From positions 1 to 64,000 of the forward strand of contig PJFC01000007.1 in NCBI GenBank assembly GCA_003574885.1: a stretch of 64,000 bases of DNA, read 5' to 3'. This stretch comes from Geobacter sp. GTDB lineage: Bacteria; Desulfobacterota; Desulfuromonadia; Geobacterales; Geobacteraceae. Below are positions 63,140-64,000 of this stretch, one piece after another. The translations under genes and the position numbers were made by a program. The first letter of the stretch is position 1; the number at the start of each line of letters is the position of its first letter. The notes under the pieces were generated by a model, which made no database searches, was not told the DNA's origin, and saw nothing but the letters and a program-made list of their open reading frames with translations.

Positions 63140-63598
63140 TCAGTTCCTCCTCTCGCCATCAATGCCTATTACAAGTGTCTCCAGAGGAATGTCCCGCCCC
63201 GACTGGGCAACCGCCTGCTTCACCATGACATCGAGACCCCGGCAGCAGGGGACCTCCATGATGGCAACGGTAACACTCTTTACCCGGCTCTCACGAAAGA
63301 TGGTGGCAAGCTTCTCAACGTAGTTGCCGGTTTCGTCCAGCTTGGGACAGGCAATGGCAAGCGCCTTACCCTTCAGCAGGTCGCGGTGGAAACTTCCCAG
63401 TGCAAACGCTACGCAGTCGGCCGATACCAGAATGTCAGCCTCTTGGAAGTAGGGTGCCGTAGTGGGGACCAGGTGGAGCTGGACCGGCCACTGCCGCAGT
63501 TCTGAGGGTGCCTGTGCCGCCGTTTCGTTACCGTTAGTTTCGTTTCTTTCGATGACCCGCGCCATGCTGCCGGGACAGCCGCAACCGAGATGACTCAT
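63140..63598 (-). CDS. Cysteine-containing, putative iron-sulfur protein
   Basis: A 152-aa protein starting MSHLGCGCPGSM (a CxC cluster), with further cysteines in SADCVAFA, LAIACPKLD and MEVPCCRG. This cysteine pattern is seen in Fe-S proteins found next to hybrid-cluster and hemerythrin genes in anaerobes, but the family has no assigned function. AAGGAG precedes the ATG. It is one base after the DUF1858-like stop and two before the hemerythrin start: tight translational coupling. Confidence 0.75.
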   Translation of the reverse strand: MSHLGCGCPGSMARVIERNETNGNETAAQAPSELRQWPVQLHLVPTTAPYFQEADILVSADCVAFALGSFHRDLLKGKALAIACPKLDETGNYVEKLATIFRESRVKSVTVAIMEVPCCRGLDVMVKQAVAQSGRDIPLETLVIGIDGERRN

Positions 63599-63599
63599 G

Positions 63600-63827
63600 T
63601 TATTCTCCTTTTCCGTTGTCTGCCAGATAGGTATTGATTTCCGATTCTATTTTCGCCTCATCCTCTTTGGAAAGGCCGTGGATGGAAACCACGTCCTTGA
63701 GAAGGCATATCCCCACCTTGCAGGTAACACAGCCGATGTCGTAGCGGCTGAGAATGTCTCCGATGGGGGGGTGGGTGGCGATGACGTCCTGGATAGCCTG
63801 ATTGCCGAGATTCTGGTTGAATTCCAT
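63600..63827 (-). CDS. DUF1858-like small protein
   Basis: A 75-aa protein with the DUF1858/ScdA-N pattern: IQDVIATHPPIGDILSRYDIGCVTCKVGICLLKDVVSIHGL. Two or three cysteines (C38, C41, C46) may bind a cofactor. ScdA-like proteins relate to di-iron and iron-sulfur repair, consistent with the hemerythrin neighbour. The ATG at 63827 has GGAGG at 5 nt. First gene of the operon; a dyad upstream at 63881-63895 may control it. Confidence 0.82.
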   Translation of the reverse strand: MEFNQNLGNQAIQDVIATHPPIGDILSRYDIGCVTCKVGICLLKDVVSIHGLSKEDEAKIESEINTYLADNGKGE

Positions 63828-63877
63828 GGTTTCCTCCTCCTGTGATGATTTCAGCATAGCGCGGCGGAGGATAAAAG

Positions 63878-63895
63878 ATTATGACGTGGGTCAAT
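63878..63895 (-). promoter_or_regulatory. Possible Fnr/HcpR-like site before the hemerythrin operon
   Basis: On the - strand the sequence reads ATTGACCCACGTCATAAT: TTGAC-4 bp-GTCAT, close to the TTGAC-N4-GTCAA dyads of Crp/Fnr-family regulators, including HcpR of deltaproteobacteria. It lies 54 bp before the DUF1858-like start and partly overlaps a CATAAT that could be a -10 (63878-63883). The final base differs from a perfect dyad, so the call is tentative. Confidence 0.4.
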
Positions 63896-64000
63896 AATCG
63901 GCAGGTTGTAGCGAAAGTACAATTAAACTTGAAAAAAGGAATTGGAACGCGGGAAAGACTAAAAAATCAGGAGAACTGCGGGGTCAGGCCAAAACCTCAA

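Noticed and set aside
1-64000. CRISPR arrays, insertion sequences, prophage, rRNA and tRNA genes
   Set aside because: No repeat-spacer pattern, transposase, integrase or phage structural motif, and no rRNA or tRNA core was found; the phased repeats at 32-105 are too short and too close for CRISPR.

Overview
The window is chromosomal DNA of a high-GC anaerobic deltaproteobacterium, most likely a Geobacter-type member of the Desulfuromonadales. The pointers are a tetraheme cytochrome / four-cluster ferredoxin / NrfD quinol oxidoreductase of the Cbc4 type, a separate nine-haem-motif cytochrome, several chemosensory genes, SelA, a BCAM0308-type zinc protein and many short hairpin elements between genes. 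I see no rRNA, tRNA, CRISPR array, insertion sequence or prophage. About 57 protein genes are supported; starts were re-chosen from Shine-Dalgarno (SD) positions where the longest frame was implausible.

Layout. 1-2.6 kb: a small unknown gene, phased AT-rich repeats and a membrane MCP without a periplasmic sensor. 2.5-11.3 kb: a leftward nine-gene run, TolC / membrane-fusion lipoprotein / RND pump followed by small redox and sulfur-type proteins (C_GCAxxG_C_C, DUF302, YgaP-like membrane segment, metallo-beta-lactamase fold, rhodanese) and an ArsR regulator; a perfect palindrome overlaps the -10 of its promoter. 11.4-15.5 kb: DUF2062, Pit phosphate transporter with its DUF47 partner, UppP, RadC. 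15.5-27 kb: a 180-bp nested inverted repeat, then two RecB/AddAB-like giant proteins separated by housekeeping genes (ferritin-like, FKBP, dodecin, NUDIX, RluA). 27-30.6 kb: a cyclase, then a lipoprotein/multihaem cytochrome pair with look-alike C-terminal tails. 30.8-43.3 kb: a leftward block ispD-ispF-glnS, then a six-gene chemosensory cluster (CheR-CheW-MCP-CheA-CheB-receiver), then cysS. 43.6-49 kb: selA, a GntR/FCD regulator with a clear operator, a K+ channel, an OmpA lipoprotein. 49.5-52 kb: the cbcSTU-like respiratory complex. 52-64 kb: OmpW, ElbB, a PilZ protein, an XRE-cupin regulator with tandem operators, a lipoprotein HtrA protease, RluD, PgeF and a terminal hemerythrin / iron-sulfur type operon with an Fnr/HcpR-like site.

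How the genes work together. Electron transfer (cbcSTU, the nine-motif cytochrome), envelope stress and transport (RND operon, lipoprotein HtrA, OmpW, OmpA) and signalling (Wsp-like array, PilZ, two MCPs) dominate. The most testable new points are the near-identical GntR-type operators at 45850 and 19907, which connect the regulator to a ferritin-like gene 26 kb away; the palindromic operator of the RND/redox operon; tandem operators upstream of the XRE-cupin gene; several long inverted-repeat elements; and the fact that both RecB-family nuclease proteins carry an iron-sulfur-type cysteine quartet.
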